Below are positions 27,407-34,997 of a stretch of DNA of 58,967 nucleotides, one piece after another; within the stretch, counting starts at the first letter, position 1, and each line of letters begins with the position of its first letter. Under the pieces are notes generated by a model that searched no databases, was not told the origin of the DNA, and worked only from the letters and a program-made list of their open reading frames with translations. This DNA is from Alphaproteobacteria bacterium (GTDB taxonomy: Bacteria > Pseudomonadota > Alphaproteobacteria > Bin65). Location: positions 1 through 58,967 of the forward strand of contig JAJFFJ010000052.1 of assembly GCA_021776685.1 (NCBI GenBank). Direction: 5' to 3'. Made by a program: the position numbers and the translations under genes.

Positions 27407-28486
27407 CTATGCTGCGGCTTGTTCTGCGCAGGGGCATTGCCCCCACTCCGCCGGACACACACGAGCCCCCCCGTCCGGTCCGATATTTTTTTCAGCGCTT
27501 CTGCTGTCTCCGCGTCCGGGTACATCATCGCGGCCGAGCGCCTGGTCCACAAGGGCTGCCAGACCGGCAATGAATTCAGGGCGTGTGGATACGGTGGGTA
27601 CGCGGGAGAACTTCGGCACTCCGGCGGACACCGCCAGCTCGCGATACTCCACATCCAGCTCCACCAAAGTCTCGGAATGCTCGGACACGAAGGCGATTGG
27701 CGCAACCACCAGGGGCACGCCATCGCTTCCGGCCCGGGCGATCTCGTCCTCGGTTGACGGGCCGATCCATTCCAGGGGTCCGACCCGGCTCTGGTAACAC
27801 ACCGTCCAATCCAGATTCGGAACCTTGAGCGCATCAACCACAGCGCGGGCGCTGGCTTCCACCTGCCACTGGTAGGGGTCGCCCCGGTCGATGATTTTCT
27901 TCGGCAGGCCGTGGGCCGAAAACAGCAGCCGGGCGCCGGGCGTGGCGTCGAGCGCAGCCCGAACCTCCAACGCGACCGCTGCAACAAATCCCTGCTCCGC
28001 CGGATAGCAGCAAACCGCCTGCGCAGGCGCGGTGATGCCAGCCTTGCGCGCGGCCTTTGCCCAGTCATCCAGCGACGATTGGCTGGTGGTGGTCGAATAT
28101 TGCGGATAGAGCGGCAGTAGAACCACCCGATCGGGGTCGAATGCGGCCACCTCACGGGCGGTTTCGCTGGCAATGGGATGCCAGTATCGCATGGCGACAA
28201 ACACCCGGCAGTCATCGCCCGATCTGGCGCTGATCACGGCTTGCTCCAACGCCGCCGCCTGGGCCTTCGTATTCGGCAGCAGAGGCGAGCCACCGCCCAG
28301 CTCAGAATAAATCTTCCGGGCAATCGGCGCCCGGCGGCGGGAGATCATTCGAGCCAGCAGCCAGCGCATGGGCTGGGGCACATCGATGATCGCCTTGTCG
28401 TTGAAAAGATTAAATAAAAATGGCTGAACAGCATCCGGAGTGTCCGGACCACCGAGGTTGAACAGGACCACCGCAACCCGGCTCAC
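27407..28486 (-). CDS. hemH: Ferrochelatase
   Basis: A 359-residue enzyme that inserts ferrous iron into protoporphyrin IX. The N-terminal VAVVLFNLGGPDTPDAVQPFL, the middle MRYWHPIASE, the FSAHGLPKKIIDRGD active-site His motif and the SEHSETLVELDVEY segment are all present. The C-terminus carries three cysteines (C344, C351, C353), a pattern that matches ferrochelatases with a [2Fe-2S] cluster, as reported for Caulobacter. The GTG start at 28486 overlaps the hemE stop by four bases, giving translational coupling. Confidence 0.96.
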   Translation of the reverse strand: MSRVAVVLFNLGGPDTPDAVQPFLFNLFNDKAIIDVPQPMRWLLARMISRRRAPIARKIYSELGGGSPLLPNTKAQAAALEQAVISARSGDDCRVFVAMRYWHPIASETAREVAAFDPDRVVLLPLYPQYSTTTSQSSLDDWAKAARKAGITAPAQAVCCYPAEQGFVAAVALEVRAALDATPGARLLFSAHGLPKKIIDRGDPYQWQVEASARAVVDALKVPNLDWTVCYQSRVGPLEWIGPSTEDEIARAGSDGVPLVVAPIAFVSEHSETLVELDVEYRELAVSAGVPKFSRVPTVSTRPEFIAGLAALVDQALGRDDVPGRGDSRSAEKNIGPDGGARVCPAEWGQCPCAEQAAA

Positions 28487-29517
28487 GCGTTGCCCCGCAC
28501 AGCGGCTACGAGGGCCGCCACATGCTCCGGCGGCGTCTCCGGCACCACGCCATGACCCAGATTGAAAATGTGCCGATGGCCAGCCAGGCCCGCGACCATC
28601 TCACGGATCCGCGCCTCCATGGGTTCGCCGCCAGCGACCAGCAATTGCGGATCCAGATTGCCCTGCACGGCGACGGTTTCCGCCAGGGATTTCATGGTTG
28701 CCAAAGTGACCGACTGGTCCACCGCCACAGCATCCACGCCGGTTTCTGCTGCGTAGACCGCATAGCGATCACCCGCCTGTCGGGGAAAACCAATGATCCG
28801 CGCGTCCGGATGTGCCGCCCGGACCCGATCGACAATTCGCCGGGTGGGCGCGATGACCTGCCGGGCGAAGTCCGGTTCCGGCAGCACACCGGCCCAGCTG
28901 TCGAACAACTTGACGCAATCCGCACCCGCCTCAATCTGCGCGATCAGGTGGTGCGCTACCGCCTCCTCCAGCCGGTCCATAAGCCGGCCAAATACATCCG
29001 GCGCCTGCCACATCAGGCGCTTGACGGTCTCGAAACCATGTCCGCCTCGGCCTTCGACCATGTAGGTCGCGATTGTCCAGGGCGCGCCTGCGAATCCGAT
29101 CAACGAAATCCCGGGATCAAGGTCCGCACGCAGGATCCTGAGCGCCTGGTAAACCGGCGTCAGGTGATCGGTAACGCCATCACCCGGCTTCAGCCCGTCG
29201 ACGCCCCTCGCATCGGTGACCGGTTCCAGCACCGGGCCGACCTTTTCGACAAACGTGACCGGCATGCCCAACGCATCCGGGATCACCAGAATATCCGAAA
29301 ACAGGATCGCCGCATCCAAAGCGAACCGTTCGATCGGCTGCAGGGTCGCCGTCACAGCCATCTCGGGCGTGTAACAAAAATCCAGAAACGATGACGCCTT
29401 CTGGCGAAGGGCGCGATACTCCGGCAAATACCGTCCTGCCTGCCGCATCAGCCAGATCGGTGGTGTTGCCTCAGGGCTGCCCGCCAGCACAGCCATGAGG
29501 GGTTTGATATTGGTCAC
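28483..29517 (-). CDS. hemE: Uroporphyrinogen decarboxylase
   Basis: A 344-residue cytoplasmic enzyme that removes four carboxylates from uroporphyrinogen III. The diagnostic motif IWLMRQAGRYLPEYR is at about residues 21-35, followed by the FSDILVIPDALG and GFAGAPWTIATYMVEGRG segments. I choose the GTG at 29517, which follows GGAG and gives the usual length; a GTG nine codons earlier is also in frame. It heads the hemE-hemH-hemJ run. Its upstream region contains a large palindrome and is the side of the presumed origin. Confidence 0.96.
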   Translation of the reverse strand: MTNIKPLMAVLAGSPEATPPIWLMRQAGRYLPEYRALRQKASSFLDFCYTPEMAVTATLQPIERFALDAAILFSDILVIPDALGMPVTFVEKVGPVLEPVTDARGVDGLKPGDGVTDHLTPVYQALRILRADLDPGISLIGFAGAPWTIATYMVEGRGGHGFETVKRLMWQAPDVFGRLMDRLEEAVAHHLIAQIEAGADCVKLFDSWAGVLPEPDFARQVIAPTRRIVDRVRAAHPDARIIGFPRQAGDRYAVYAAETGVDAVAVDQSVTLATMKSLAETVAVQGNLDPQLLVAGGEPMEARIREMVAGLAGHRHIFNLGHGVVPETPPEHVAALVAAVRGNA

Positions 29518-29545
29518 GCGCCCGTTCTCCGGCTTTGTGTACACT

Positions 29546-29608
29546 GACCAACAGACTCCACTACATAGATTCTTTATAAGAATCTTGTTGTAGTGGTAGT
29601 AGTTGGTC
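29546..29608. repeat. 63-bp three-tier palindrome
   Basis: Three nested pairs of arms are seen: GACCAAC/GTTGGTC (29546-29552, 29602-29608), CCACTACA/TGTAGTGG (29558-29565, 29589-29596) and GATTCTT/AAGAATC (29568-29574, 29578-29584). Spacers of five bases separate the outer and middle tiers on both sides. It starts 28 bases upstream of the hemE start. Confidence 0.93.
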
Positions 29609-29670
29609 CACCTAGAGTCGGGGATTATTAAACAGTCTACAAGAGGCGGTCGTTTCGGGCGACAACCTGT

Positions 29671-29699
29671 CCTGTATTATACAACGCGGGATAATCAGG
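29671..29699. repeat. Dyad with an internal TATAAT-like core
   Basis: CCTG..ATTAT and ATAAT.CAGG flank a 10-base loop (29671-29680, 29691-29699). Inside its left arm and loop is an 11-base perfect palindrome TGTATTATACA (29673-29683), which on the leftward strand contains the sequence TATAAT. Confidence 0.7.
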
Positions 29700-29732
29700 G
29701 GGACATGTCGGAAAGTGGTCGCCTGTGCCTCA

Positions 29733-29762
29733 GGATTCACACCCCTCTAAACAAGTGAATCC
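29733..29762. repeat. Inverted 8-mers GGATTCAC/GTGAATCC
   Basis: Perfect 8-base arms at 29733-29740 and 29755-29762 enclose 14 bases. Read outward they give GGATTCACA and GGATTCACT, each close to a DnaA box (TTATNCACA) in its last seven bases. Confidence 0.8.
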
Positions 29763-29785
29763 CACACATGAAATTTCAGGTGTGG
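29762..29785. repeat. 24-bp near-perfect palindrome
   Basis: CCACAC and GTGTGG flank the 10-base palindrome TGAAATTTCA with one mismatched base pair between core and arm. It abuts the inverted 8-mers on its left. Confidence 0.85.
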
Positions 29786-29940
29786 TTTGTCCCTCCCCAC
29801 TGTTCACCCGCCTCTGACAAGTCGATACAGTGTGCGGAACCCTGCGGGGCAATCCGAGTCGGCTGAGGCACTGCGGGTATAGAATCAGGCCTTTCCGGAA
29901 AACACCCTATTCCATCCCCGCGACTCAGAGTGGGACTCAC

Positions 29941-30789
29941 ATGTCATCCAGAGAACCGCACCACCTTTATTTGATCTCTGACGCCACCGGCGAGACCGTG
30001 CAGGCGATCGCCAAAGCGTGTGTGGTGCAGTTCGAAGACGTGGAAGTCGTGGAGCACATCTGGCCCATGGTGCGGACGGAACGGGCCCTGGAAACCGTGC
30101 TTGAAGAGTTGGAGGAACAGCCGGGTCTGGTCATGTTCACGCTGCTGGACGACAAGCTGCAACGACGGCTGAAGGAATTCTGCTGGACCAACGGTATCAA
30201 CTGTCTGTCGGTGATGGAGCCGTTCATCTCGGCGATGGCCGCTCATTTCAAGGCGGTCAGCCAGGGTCTGCCCGGCCGGCAGCATGTGCTGGACGAGAGC
30301 TATTTCACACGGATCGATGCGATCAATTTCGTCATGGCTCACGATGACGGTCAGGCAACCGCTAACCTGGCAGAGGCAGAGGTTATTCTGGTTGGCGTCT
30401 CGCGCACCTCGAAAACCCCCACGTCAATCTATCTGGCCAACCGGGGTATCAAGGCAGCCAACGTCCCCATCGTTCCGGACCTGCCTTTGCCGGAAGGATT
30501 ATTGAACGGACCCAAAGCGCTTATCGTCGGCCTCACCGAGGACCCGCGCCGGCTGGTAGAAATCCGCCGCACGCGCATGAAGATTCATGCCGAAGACCAC
30601 GACACCGACTATACGGATCTGGAGGCAGTGAAGGTAGAAGTGGCCGCCGCGCGGCGGCTTTTCGCGAAACAGGGCTGGCCGGTCTTCGACGTCACCCGCA
30701 GGTCGATAGGGGTACCCGCGGCCGGGATCATCCAGCTGTTGGGCCAACAGCAGCGTCAGGACGACGACCCTGTCTCCCCGGCGGACTGA
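29941..30789 (+). CDS. Pyruvate-phosphate dikinase / PEP synthase regulatory kinase-phosphorylase
   Basis: A 282-residue bifunctional DUF299 protein that phosphorylates and reactivates PEP synthase or pyruvate-phosphate dikinase. The N-terminal LYLISDATGETVQAIAKA, the conserved YFTRIDAINFVMAHDDG segment and the P-loop GVSRTSKT at residues 152-159 are all present, and NVPIVPDLPLPEGL follows. The ATG at 29941 begins the family's usual N-terminus and follows the presumed origin. No ppdK or ppsA is in the window, so the target enzyme is elsewhere. Confidence 0.93.
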   Translation: MSSREPHHLYLISDATGETVQAIAKACVVQFEDVEVVEHIWPMVRTERALETVLEELEEQPGLVMFTLLDDKLQRRLKEFCWTNGINCLSVMEPFISAMAAHFKAVSQGLPGRQHVLDESYFTRIDAINFVMAHDDGQATANLAEAEVILVGVSRTSKTPTSIYLANRGIKAANVPIVPDLPLPEGLLNGPKALIVGLTEDPRRLVEIRRTRMKIHAEDHDTDYTDLEAVKVEVAAARRLFAKQGWPVFDVTRRSIGVPAAGIIQLLGQQQRQDDDPVSPAD

Positions 30790-30793
30790 CCCG

Positions 30794-31420
30794 ATGCCTG
30801 TTGCAATGCTACGCGGCGGAGCATCCGCACGACTGATCCTGGCGTCGGGTAGTGCCACGCGGGCTGACATGCTGACCCGCGCCGGCCTGGCCTTCGATGT
30901 GGCGCCGGCGGCGGTGGACGAGGATTCGATCAAGGCCAGCCTGAAGGCCGATGGCGCCACAGCCCACCAACTGGCGGACACATTGGCGGAACTGAAGGCC
31001 GCACGTATCTCCGCACAGAACCCCGGGGCTTTCGTCGTGGGAGCCGATCAAGTCCTGGTCTTGGACCAACAATGGTTCGACAAACCCGCGGACAGGGATG
31101 AGGCGGGCCGTAACCTGCAGAGTCTGGCCGGCAAGTCCCACCAGCTTGTTTCTGCCGCCGTGGTACTGCGCGGCGGCGAGCGTCTCTGGGGCCATACAGA
31201 TCATGCGACCCTGTTGATGCGGGCGCTGTCAGAGGAATTCATCGATCACTATCTGGATGCGGCGGGCGATGCGGTGCTGGACTCGGTCGGCTGCTATCAA
31301 CTTGAGGGGCTGGGCGCGCAGCTGTTCCAGCGGGTGGATGGGGATTACTTCACGATTTTGGGCATGCCCCTGTTCCCGCTGCTTGATTTCCTGCGCGGAC
31401 ACGATTTCATTCCCGCATGA
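30794..31420 (+). CDS. maf: Maf-family nucleotide pyrophosphatase
   Basis: A 208-residue Maf-like protein; members hydrolyse non-canonical or dTTP/UTP-type nucleotides and in some bacteria affect septum formation. The N-terminal LILASGSATRADMLTRAGL motif and the VVGADQVL segment with its conserved Asp are visible, then DSVGCYQLEGLG near residue 160. It starts four bases after the upstream stop and overlaps aroE by four bases. The exact nucleotide specificity cannot be read from the sequence. Confidence 0.92.
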   Translation: MPVAMLRGGASARLILASGSATRADMLTRAGLAFDVAPAAVDEDSIKASLKADGATAHQLADTLAELKAARISAQNPGAFVVGADQVLVLDQQWFDKPADRDEAGRNLQSLAGKSHQLVSAAVVLRGGERLWGHTDHATLLMRALSEEFIDHYLDAAGDAVLDSVGCYQLEGLGAQLFQRVDGDYFTILGMPLFPLLDFLRGHDFIPA

Positions 31421-32274
31421 CACTATCTGGCACCAGCAAACTGGCAGGTGTACTCGGCTGGCCGGTCTCCCATTCCAGGTCGCCGCGCCTGCATGGCCAT
31501 TGGCTGCAGCACCATGGCATCGACGGCGCCTATGTACCGCTGCCGGTGGAGCCGCTGAATTTCGCGGCAGCCGTGCGCGGTCTGGCCCAGGCAGGATTCC
31601 AGGGCGCGAATGTCACCGTGCCCCATAAAGAGCGCGCCTTCGCGCTGGCCACCAGCAAGGATGACTTCGCGGCGCGCACCGGCGCGGTCAACACATTGGT
31701 GTTTGGCGCTGACGGGGATATCCAGGGCTCGAATACCGACGGCTTCGGATTCATCGAAAATCTGCGCCAGGGCGCACCTGACCTGGAATTCACTCGTGGA
31801 CCGGCAGTCGTGCTGGGCGCAGGTGGCGCGGCCCGTGCGATCCTGGTGGCGCTGGCGGATGCTGGTGTGCCGGAAATCCGCCTGACCAACCGCACCCGCG
31901 CCAAGGCCGACCAGCTGGTGGATGACCTCGGCGTGACGGCGCGGGTCTATGACTGGCACACCTGTGAGGCTGCGTTGCCGGATGCAGCCCTTCTCGTAAA
32001 CACAACATCCCTTGGTATGACGGGTCAGCCGCCGCTGGATCTGACGCTGGATCGGCTGCCTACGGGCGCTGTGGTGAATGACATCGTCTACTCGCCGTTG
32101 ACCACACCGCTGCTCGCGGGCGCGGTGGCGCGGGGTAACCCGGTGGTGGATGGTCTGGGGATGCTGCTGCATCAGGCGCGGCCCGGCTTCAACGCCTGGT
32201 TCGGCGTCGACCCGCAGGTGACCGATGAATTACGGGCCTTTGTCGCTGCCGACCTGATGGAGGCCGACGGGTGA
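31417..32274 (+). CDS. aroE: Shikimate dehydrogenase
   Basis: A 285-residue NADPH-dependent enzyme converting 3-dehydroshikimate to shikimate in aromatic amino acid synthesis. The substrate site shows SHSRSPRLHG near residue 19 and NVTVPHK with the catalytic lysine near residue 70. NTDGFGF carries the catalytic Asp, the nucleotide motif is GAGGAARA, and NTTSLGM follows. It overlaps maf upstream and coaE downstream by four bases each, so it lies in a translationally coupled operon. Confidence 0.96.
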   Translation: MTLSGTSKLAGVLGWPVSHSRSPRLHGHWLQHHGIDGAYVPLPVEPLNFAAAVRGLAQAGFQGANVTVPHKERAFALATSKDDFAARTGAVNTLVFGADGDIQGSNTDGFGFIENLRQGAPDLEFTRGPAVVLGAGGAARAILVALADAGVPEIRLTNRTRAKADQLVDDLGVTARVYDWHTCEAALPDAALLVNTTSLGMTGQPPLDLTLDRLPTGAVVNDIVYSPLTTPLLAGAVARGNPVVDGLGMLLHQARPGFNAWFGVDPQVTDELRAFVAADLMEADG

Positions 32275-32954
32275 TCATTGTCGGCCTTACTGGCTCCATT
32301 GGCATGGGCAAATCCACGGCGTCGGCCATGTTCCGCCAACTGGGGGTGCCGGTCTATGACGCGGATGCGGAGGTGCACAAGGTCTTCGCCCGTGGCGGCG
32401 CGGCGGTGCCCGCGATCGGTGCGGCCTTTCCCGATGCGATCGTCGATGACGCCGTTGACCGCACGGTGCTGTCACGATTGGCCGTGAACGACCCCTCGGT
32501 CTTCAAGACGCTGGAATCGGTTGTTCATCCGCTAGTGCGTGGCATTCAGGAGCGGCTGATCCGCGTCATGCGCCTACGCCGTGCGCCGATGCTGGTGATG
32601 GACATACCGCTGCTGTTTGAAACCGGCGGAGAGCGGCGCTGCGATCTGGTCCTCGTGGTCAGTGCGCCGGGTTATCTACAGACCCAGCGTGTGCTGGCCC
32701 GCGGCGGCATGACCCTGGAGAAGTTCCATGCCATTCTTGCGCGGCAGACGCCCGACGGGGAAAAACGCCGCCTGGGTGACGTTGTGATTCCGTCCAACCG
32801 CGGCATAGCGGCTGAATACCGGCAGATCGCCGGCCTGACCCGGGCAATCCGGGCCGGCCGGATGCCGGCGAACCATCCGCTGACCGCGCGGCGCAATCCG
32901 CCCGGCTTCCGCAACCGCAAAGGCGCCTATCGGCGCAAAGGACTCCGCAGATGA
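32271..32954 (+). CDS. coaE: Dephospho-CoA kinase
   Basis: A 227-residue kinase for the last step of coenzyme A synthesis. The P-loop GSIGMGKST is near residue 8, DADAEVHK and the LVMDIPLLFETG segment follow in the family order. The C-terminal 25 residues are basic. The GTG start at 32271 overlaps the aroE stop, and the dnaQ start overlaps this gene's stop by four bases. This coupling of CoA synthesis with a polymerase subunit is a conserved alphaproteobacterial arrangement, not a functional link. Confidence 0.95.
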   Translation: MIIVGLTGSIGMGKSTASAMFRQLGVPVYDADAEVHKVFARGGAAVPAIGAAFPDAIVDDAVDRTVLSRLAVNDPSVFKTLESVVHPLVRGIQERLIRVMRLRRAPMLVMDIPLLFETGGERRCDLVLVVSAPGYLQTQRVLARGGMTLEKFHAILARQTPDGEKRRLGDVVIPSNRGIAAEYRQIAGLTRAIRAGRMPANHPLTARRNPPGFRNRKGAYRRKGLRR

Positions 32955-33634
32955 GAGAAGTGGTCCTGGATACTGAAACCACCGGCCTCGACCCCGGCTC
33001 TGGCCACCGGGTGGTGGAAATCGGTTGCCTGGAACTGATCAACCATGTGCCCACAGGCGTGGAATTCCATCACTATCTGGACCCGGAGCGGGATATGCCC
33101 GACGAGGCATTTCGGATTCACGGCCTCTCGGGTGAATTTTTGAAAGGTCAGAAGAAATTTGCGGCTGTGGCAGAGGAATTGAACGCTTTTCTCGAGGACT
33201 CACCCTTGGTGATCCACAACGCGTCCTTTGACATCAAATTCCTGAATGCGGAATTCGAGGCTGTGGGCCAGCCGCCTCTCGCCATGAGCCGGGCGGTCGA
33301 CACCATGCTGATGGCGCGGCAGAAATTCCCCGGCGCGCCGGCCAGTCTCGACGCGCTTTGCAAGCGTTTCGACATCGACCTGACAGTCCGTGACAAGCAC
33401 GGGGCGCTGCTCGACTCCCAGCTTCTCGCGGCCGTCTATCTGGAACTGATTGGCGGTCGGCAAACCGACCTTGCCCTGGTGGCCGATACGCGGATGGAAA
33501 CCCCGACAGATGTCGTTCCCCGCGCCATCCGGGAGGCCCGCTCCGATCTGCCGGGCGCGCAGCCAACCGCCGAAGAAATCTCAGCTCACGAGAAATTTCT
33601 CGACCGGCTCACCGACCCGGTCTGGCGGCACTAG
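32951..33634 (+). CDS. dnaQ: DNA polymerase III epsilon subunit
   Basis: A 227-residue proofreading 3'-5' exonuclease of the replicase. Exo I is LDTETTGLDPG near residue 6, Exo II is IHNASFDIKFLN near residue 86, and Exo III is HGALLDSQLLA with the conserved His and Asp near residue 155. The C-terminal tail that binds the alpha subunit is present. It ends the five-gene run starting at the PEP synthase regulator and meets convergent secB after 24 bases. Confidence 0.96.
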   Translation: MREVVLDTETTGLDPGSGHRVVEIGCLELINHVPTGVEFHHYLDPERDMPDEAFRIHGLSGEFLKGQKKFAAVAEELNAFLEDSPLVIHNASFDIKFLNAEFEAVGQPPLAMSRAVDTMLMARQKFPGAPASLDALCKRFDIDLTVRDKHGALLDSQLLAAVYLELIGGRQTDLALVADTRMETPTDVVPRAIREARSDLPGAQPTAEEISAHEKFLDRLTDPVWRH

Positions 33635-33658
33635 CGCAAGACACACACCCTTGGCAGG

Positions 33659-34177
33659 TCAGGAGGGCGGCGTGCCCTGCTGGACCTGTTGTTCGTAGAG
33701 AGCAGCGAAGTCGAGCGGCTGCAGGAGCAGAGGCTGGAAGCCGCCTTCCTGCGTGGCGCTGGAAATAATCGCGCGGGCAAAGGGGAACAGCAGCCGGGCG
33801 CATTCGATCAGCAGGATCGGGGGGTGATGCTCTTCCGGAATCGTCGGCCCAATCCCGAAAACGCCGGCATAAGACAATTCGCAGATAAACAGCTGGGTGC
33901 CGCCCGATTTGGCGTCGACGCCAATGGTCAGCGCCACCTCATAGTCTTCATCGTTGAGCTTGCCGACTTCGACGTTCACATTCACGTCGATTTCCGGCTC
34001 CTCGTGAAGTTCCATCAGGCCCGCAGGGGCGGACGGGTTCTCGAAGGACAGATCCTTTACATACTGCGCCTTGACGGCGAGCTGCATTTCGTCGAGCTCA
34101 ATCGCATCGGCGTCATTGCCGTTTGCGCCGTTACCGTTGGGGCCAACACCGCCTGGAGTGTCGTTATCGTCCGCCAT
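33659..34177 (-). CDS. secB: Protein-export chaperone SecB
   Basis: A 172-residue tetrameric chaperone that holds preproteins unfolded for SecA. The core AQYVKDLSFENPSAP near residue 36, EYEVALTIGVDAK-type beta strands and LFICELSYAGVFGI with ECARLLFPFARAIIS are diagnostic. The N-terminus has an unusual Asn/Gly/Asp-rich extension of about 25 residues. I take the ATG at 34177, which starts MADDND, rather than a longer frame upstream. It lies 150 bases downstream of fxsA on the same strand. Confidence 0.95.
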   Translation of the reverse strand: MADDNDTPGGVGPNGNGANGNDADAIELDEMQLAVKAQYVKDLSFENPSAPAGLMELHEEPEIDVNVNVEVGKLNDEDYEVALTIGVDAKSGGTQLFICELSYAGVFGIGPTIPEEHHPPILLIECARLLFPFARAIISSATQEGGFQPLLLQPLDFAALYEQQVQQGTPPS

Positions 34178-34327
34178 GGCGGGTCTCCCGATTGCTGATT
34201 TGTTTGGAATGAAGCCGCCCGAGTGCGGACAATTGGCATAAGGGCCGGCACGAGATCCGGCACGAGGGGCGGCAGCTATCACGTCTCATGGGGGTCGGCA
34301 AGGCGGCAACCTGTCCCTGACCGGTCC

Positions 34328-34786
34328 CTACCGCGGCAGGGAGGGTGTTTCCGGCGGGTTGCCCGGCGGGTCCGGGGTGACGTCGTGAAAATCGCCGTCA
34401 ATGACGGTTTCTTGCTGTGGGGCGGCACCGAATACCTGGATTCGGCTACGCACCAGACGGATCACAAGACTCCGCACCGGCGGCAGCAGCAGCAAGAATC
34501 CGACCGCATCCGTAAAAAACCCCGGCGTGATCAAAAAGGCTGCTGCAAAGATCAGGCACACCCCATGCAGCATCGGCTCGACCGGCGGCGTGCCCTCGGC
34601 CATCTGGCTACGGGCCGCGCGAGCGACCGCAAACCCCTGAAATCGCAAGAGAAATGTGCCGACAATGGCAGTGGCCACAACCACACCCAAGGTCGGCCAC
34701 AGGCCAATTTCGCCGCCCACCATGATGAACAGCGCAATTTCCACCAGCGGCACCGCGATGAACGCGGCCAGAAGCACCAAAGCCAT
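34328..34786 (-). CDS. fxsA: FxsA-family membrane protein
   Basis: A 152-residue inner-membrane protein with about four hydrophobic segments. The N-terminal VPLVEIALFIMVGGEIGLWPTLGVVVATAIVGTFLLRFQG is characteristic of FxsA, whose overproduction relieves phage T7 exclusion by the F plasmid in E. coli; its native role is unclear. A GTPPVEPMLHG loop and the APLITPGFFTD-like segment are seen. The C-terminal 25 residues are Pro/Asp-rich and soluble. It is divergent from timA with a 211-base shared region. Confidence 0.92.
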   Translation of the reverse strand: MALVLLAAFIAVPLVEIALFIMVGGEIGLWPTLGVVVATAIVGTFLLRFQGFAVARAARSQMAEGTPPVEPMLHGVCLIFAAAFLITPGFFTDAVGFLLLLPPVRSLVIRLVRSRIQVFGAAPQQETVIDGDFHDVTPDPPGNPPETPSLPR

Positions 34787-34882
34787 GCTTGTTCTTTCCC
34801 TGCTTTCCGCCTATGTAAGCACTGGTACCCGCCCGCGCCAGGGATTCAACAAAATACCGACAGAGGCGCGGCGTCTTTGGGA

Positions 34883-34915
34883 TTTTCGGGCGCATTCCCG
34901 GTTGTTTTCGGGCGC
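34883..34915. repeat. Two direct 11-mers spaced 22 bp apart in the fxsA-timA region
   Basis: TTTTCGGGCGC occurs at 34883-34893 and 34905-34915, so the copies start 22 bases apart, about two helical turns. They lie between the divergent fxsA and timA genes, a position that fits an operator. No regulator is known. Confidence 0.7.
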
Positions 34916-34997
34916 TACAGTACAAATATACGCGCTGGTTCCGACGACGCGGCGGGGAGCATCGGGCTCCCGGCTCCGTACCGGAATATGCAGGCAT

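Larger units (their letters stand above)
29518..29940. other. oriC: Probable chromosomal replication origin (oriC) region
   Basis: A gene-free interval between hemE (leftward) and the PEP synthase regulator gene (rightward). In Caulobacter and Rickettsia oriC lies beside hemE, and the rightward order maf, aroE, coaE, dnaQ seen here matches the Caulobacter origin flank as I recall it. Genes on both sides are read away from it. It contains a 63-bp nested palindrome (29546-29608), a 29-bp dyad (29671-29699), inverted 8-mers (29733-29762) and a 24-bp palindrome (29762-29785), with AT-rich spots. I find no perfect DnaA box (TTATNCACA); the closest are two-mismatch sites such as GGATTCACA at 29733. 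The origin role is inferred from synteny. Confidence 0.6.

Noticed and set aside
29627-29635. TTATTAAAC as a DnaA box
   Set aside because: Three mismatches to TTATNCACA; too weak to call.
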